From: Shewanella basaltis
Lineage (GTDB): Bacteria > Pseudomonadota > Gammaproteobacteria > Enterobacterales > Shewanellaceae
Direction: 5' to 3'
Length of the DNA stretch: 34,124 nucleotides
Assembly (NCBI RefSeq): GCF_023283885.1
Contig: NZ_JAKILA010000034.1
Coordinates: 1 to 34,124, forward strand
Within the stretch, counting starts at the first letter, position 1; each line of letters starts with the position of its first letter. Shown here piece after piece: positions 31,685 to 34,124 of the stretch. The position numbers and the translations under genes are program-made. The notes below the pieces were generated by a model, which saw nothing but the letters and a program-made list of their open reading frames with translations, ran no database searches and was not told where the DNA came from.

Positions 31685-33188
31685 GGCGAGGGCTCGTGCG
31701 TTTGGCTTTGGGGCGAACATGGCGGGTTAATACTGCCGCAATATGTTGTTTAACTTGTGGTTGTTCGCGATATGACCATAAGCGATCGCGGGCAGTTTGT
31801 GATGCCACAGTTAAATCAATCATAGGTTCAGGGTAGTCACGGCCTAAGATCATGTCGTTGAATATCGCTTCCATGGGCGGCTGTAACCATGGCTGGTGGA
31901 TATATTCATTGGGTAAATTGTTAAGCTCGGGGCACCACTGACGAATAAACTCCCCGTTGGGATCTTGGTCCTGTGACTGCTTAATGGGGTTATATAACCT
32001 AATGGTGTTAATGCCTGTGACCGATGCCTGCATTTGCAGTTGTGGGTAGTGGATACCCGGTTCAAAATCGAGAAAATAGTTGGCTAAAGGTAGGCTTGCA
32101 TGTTGCCAGGCAATGTTTAGATGGTGGGTAACAAAGCTGACTAACATGGCGCGCATTCTAAAGTTTATGTAACCGGTTTGGCGCAGGCAGCGCATGCAGG
32201 CATCAATAATAGGGATGCCTGTTTGGCCTTCTGCCCAGCGCTGAAGATCCTGTTGTACTTTATCGTCAGTGCGGTAGGGGTAATCGAGATACCCAGGGTT
32301 GACTGGCGTGAATTCCATACTGCATTGGCTTTCAAATTTTTGCATAAAATGACAATGCCAGTGTAGGCGCGACATCATTGCTAATAACGGTTTTCGCCAA
32401 GCTCTATTACTGGTTTGCACCTCTTGATAACGAGTTAATGTGGCTTGATACACTTGCTTTAAGCTGATGTTTCCCCAAGCTAAGTAAGGCGATAAACGTG
32501 AGCAATGAGTACGACTTAAGCTCGGGCTAGAAATACTGCGCTGATAGTTTTTACCTCTGTGAGTCAAAAAACTACTCAGTATTGCTCTGGCTGTCTTAGG
32601 TCCACCAGATTGAAACTGGTCATTGGCGGTTGTGAAGGCATCATCAAGCGTGGGAGCTTGATAGTGATTGAGTGTTTGTATTTGGCATTGCTGCCACTGA
32701 GGCACGGCAATGGGACTTTCCATTACCTGTTGCCAGTGTTTATCCCATGCGATGCGATGTTTACGCCCCCTGACAACGGCGCCAGTGGGTGATTGTTGCC
32801 AATAAATATCTTGTTGTTTACACCAATGTGCTACGGCTTTATCGCGCTCAAAACTATTGTGTAGTCCTATCTCTTGATGGCTATAAATGTTTTTTATTTC
32901 AAACTGTTGGTGTAACGCTTGCAGTAGGTCAATGATTGGTAGGTCAAAAATATAGACCTGGCCATTAAATCGGGCCAACTGTTGATTGATATCTTGAAGC
33001 GACTGCCACACAAAACGCCAATGGCGCTCATTGTAATGTGAGTCTGCAAGCATAAATGGTTCAAAACTGTATATCAGTAAGCAAGGTAAATGCTGATTAA
33101 ATGCCTCTACCAGTGGTTGATGATCAGACAGCCGCAGGTCACGTTTAAACCAGACGATATTAATTGCTTGTTTGACCATATCGGACAT
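31674..33188 (-). CDS. Diverged photolyase/cryptochrome-family flavoprotein
   Basis: This 504-aa protein has an N-terminal photolyase domain (INIVWFKRDLRLSDHQPL) and a C-terminal FAD domain (IPIIDACMRCLRQTGYINFRMRA split over about 330-355; later RLYNPIKQSQDQDPNGEFIR). Where ordinary CPD photolyases have NNGGWQWAASTGTD, this one has HYPQLQMQASVTGIN, losing the conserved Asn and Trp residues near the flavin. It may be a photolyase of a separate class or a cryptochrome. I use the ATG at 33188; a GTG at 33203 and an ATG at 33179 are also possible. It leads the repair cluster. Confidence 0.85.
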   Translation of the reverse strand: MSDMVKQAINIVWFKRDLRLSDHQPLVEAFNQHLPCLLIYSFEPFMLADSHYNERHWRFVWQSLQDINQQLARFNGQVYIFDLPIIDLLQALHQQFEIKNIYSHQEIGLHNSFERDKAVAHWCKQQDIYWQQSPTGAVVRGRKHRIAWDKHWQQVMESPIAVPQWQQCQIQTLNHYQAPTLDDAFTTANDQFQSGGPKTARAILSSFLTHRGKNYQRSISSPSLSRTHCSRLSPYLAWGNISLKQVYQATLTRYQEVQTSNRAWRKPLLAMMSRLHWHCHFMQKFESQCSMEFTPVNPGYLDYPYRTDDKVQQDLQRWAEGQTGIPIIDACMRCLRQTGYINFRMRAMLVSFVTHHLNIAWQHASLPLANYFLDFEPGIHYPQLQMQASVTGINTIRLYNPIKQSQDQDPNGEFIRQWCPELNNLPNEYIHQPWLQPPMEAIFNDMILGRDYPEPMIDLTVASQTARDRLWSYREQPQVKQHIAAVLTRHVRPKAKRTSPRHDT

Positions 33189-33377
33189 GGCGCCAAATCC
33201 CACAGTGAATGAGAAAATACATACGTGTTAACTTGGCGTTTAGATTGCTTTTAAGGGCATATTTATCGGTTATTTTGTATCAAATATTGAAACAATTAGG
33301 CTCAGTATTCGGTATTTATCTCGAATTTTGTTAGCTATAAACTGGCTCCATTGTTAATTAATAGAGCGAGACAAAAC

Positions 33378-34016
33378 ATGAAACTAGCAGTATTAGGCGC
33401 AACAGGTTGGATTGGCAGCACAATTACCCACGAAGCGATTAGCCGTGGCCATCAAGTGATTGCCGTTGTACGTGATGCAAGTAAAGTGACCCAAGATATT
33501 AGCGTGCGTACTCTTGATATGACTCAAATGTCAGCACAAGACATTGCCACAGCGTTTGCTGGTGTTGATGCCGTGATTGCCTCAATTGGTGGCCGCGCCG
33601 CGCAAAATCATGAGGTTGTTGCACACACCGCACAGCAATTACTACAACACTTGCCTAAAGCTGGCTCACCGCGTTTGTTATGGGTGGGTGGAGCAGGTAG
33701 CCTTGAAGTTGCACCAGGTGTTACTTTGGTTTCAACCCCAGAGTTTCCTGAAGAATACAAAGCCGAAGCCATTGCGCAAGGTGAAGCACTTACTGTGTTC
33801 CGTACTACCGACTCAGCGATTAAGTGGACTTACGTTAGCCCTGCGGCGATGATTTTTCCGGGCGAGTCAGAAGGTCCATACCGTTTAGGCGGCGATGAGT
33901 TTTTTACCGATTCGGCTGGTCAAAGCCGAGTGTCGGTAGTCGATTACGCCAAAGCCATGCTTGATGAAGCAGAAAGTGCCAAGCATATTAACCAACGTAT
34001 TAGTGTTGCTTACTAA
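33378..34016 (+). CDS. NAD(P)-binding atypical short-chain dehydrogenase-like protein
   Basis: This 212-aa Rossmann protein has the dinucleotide loop LGATGWIGSTI near its N-terminus and lacks the YxxxK pair of classical short-chain dehydrogenases, as in NmrA/flavin-reductase-like relatives. It has SIGGRAAQNH and a GGAGSLEVAPG segment that are usual in this group. The substrate is unknown. The ATG at 33378 fits the family start (MKLAVLGATG); the in-frame ATG 27 bp upstream adds a non-conserved tail. It is divergent from the photolyase cluster, with 189 bp between the two starts. Confidence 0.85.
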   Translation: MKLAVLGATGWIGSTITHEAISRGHQVIAVVRDASKVTQDISVRTLDMTQMSAQDIATAFAGVDAVIASIGGRAAQNHEVVAHTAQQLLQHLPKAGSPRLLWVGGAGSLEVAPGVTLVSTPEFPEEYKAEAIAQGEALTVFRTTDSAIKWTYVSPAAMIFPGESEGPYRLGGDEFFTDSAGQSRVSVVDYAKAMLDEAESAKHINQRISVAY

Positions 34017-34033
34017 GTAACCTCAGCTCTGGA

Positions 34034-34124
34034 TAACAAACGCCTTTCAAGCAGTCCTTTGCCTTCCTCACTGCGTTGAATTAACTTGCAATAGGCTAGC
34101 TATTGACGCGTTAATTCGCCTTGT
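34034..34124 (-). repeat. Third palindromic repeat, cut by the window end
   Basis: Read on the minus strand, ACAAGGC and AACGCAGT again bracket paired arms (GAATTAAC/GTTAATTC) and a CAATAG-CTAGC-CTATTG centre: the 55-nt module at 34070-34124. The adjoining 34034-34069 (AGGAAGGCAAAGGACTGC on the minus strand) looks like further repeat sequence. The other half lies outside the window. Confidence 0.7.

Noticed and set aside
1..34124. CRISPR array, tRNA, rRNA, integron or prophage
   Set aside because: No regularly spaced repeats, tRNA-like cloverleaf, integrase or phage genes were seen on either strand.

Overview
The window looks like chromosomal DNA of a marine gammaproteobacterium, most likely Shewanella or a close Alteromonadales relative. 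This is inferred from the AT-leaning base use, the gene families, the number of cyclic-di-GMP proteins, and small palindromic repeats of a type common in Shewanella. No plasmid, phage, rRNA, tRNA or CRISPR feature is seen.

Layout. 1-3.4 kb: the end of a miniature inverted-repeat element (MITE-A copy 1), an AhpD-like gene behind a promoter that carries a 14-bp palindrome, a diverged dicarboxylate/amino-acid:cation symporter, a probable gene remnant, and a Nudix hydrolase. 3.4-7.45 kb (minus strand): a proline operon made of a 58-aa one-helix membrane protein, putP, proB and proA, preceded by an intrinsic terminator in the leader. 8.1-9.9 kb: an AcuR-like TetR regulator and an AcuI/YhdH acryloyl-CoA reductase, each with the same TAGACGRTCRGTCTA operator. 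10.1-15.4 kb: an operon of a single-domain response regulator, a REC-GGDEF-EAL protein and a membrane PAS histidine kinase. 15.4-20.05 kb (minus strand): an operon of a TonB-dependent-receptor-like protein, a periplasmic YfiR-like protein and a CHASE8-like/HAMP/GGDEF/EAL protein. This resembles the YfiBNR circuit, with an outer-membrane receptor in place of YfiB. 20.1-28.5 kb: MITE-A copy 2, a lipoprotein penicillin/AHL-acylase homologue, a CstA-type transporter, a NapH-like iron-sulfur membrane protein, and an M14-type peptidase paired with an alpha/beta hydrolase. 28.5-34.1 kb: a lysR gene split by MITE-A copy 3, MITE-B, a light-dependent DNA-repair cluster (diverged photolyase, DUF2256 protein, iron-sulfur (6-4) photolyase), an NAD(P)-binding protein, and the start of a third palindromic repeat.

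Three observations stand out. (1) The receptor-YfiR-GGDEF/EAL operon could carry an outer-membrane signal to c-di-GMP. (2) Three otherwise different repeats carry a module of exactly 55 nt: fixed ends ACAAGGC and AACGCAGT, a fixed centre, and stems that differ in sequence but still pair. (3) lysR was interrupted by MITE-A with duplication of CTAG, and removing one unit restores a complete 298-codon frame. Several features are small and easy to miss: the 58-aa putP partner, the 44-aa DUF2256 protein, and two TTG starts.
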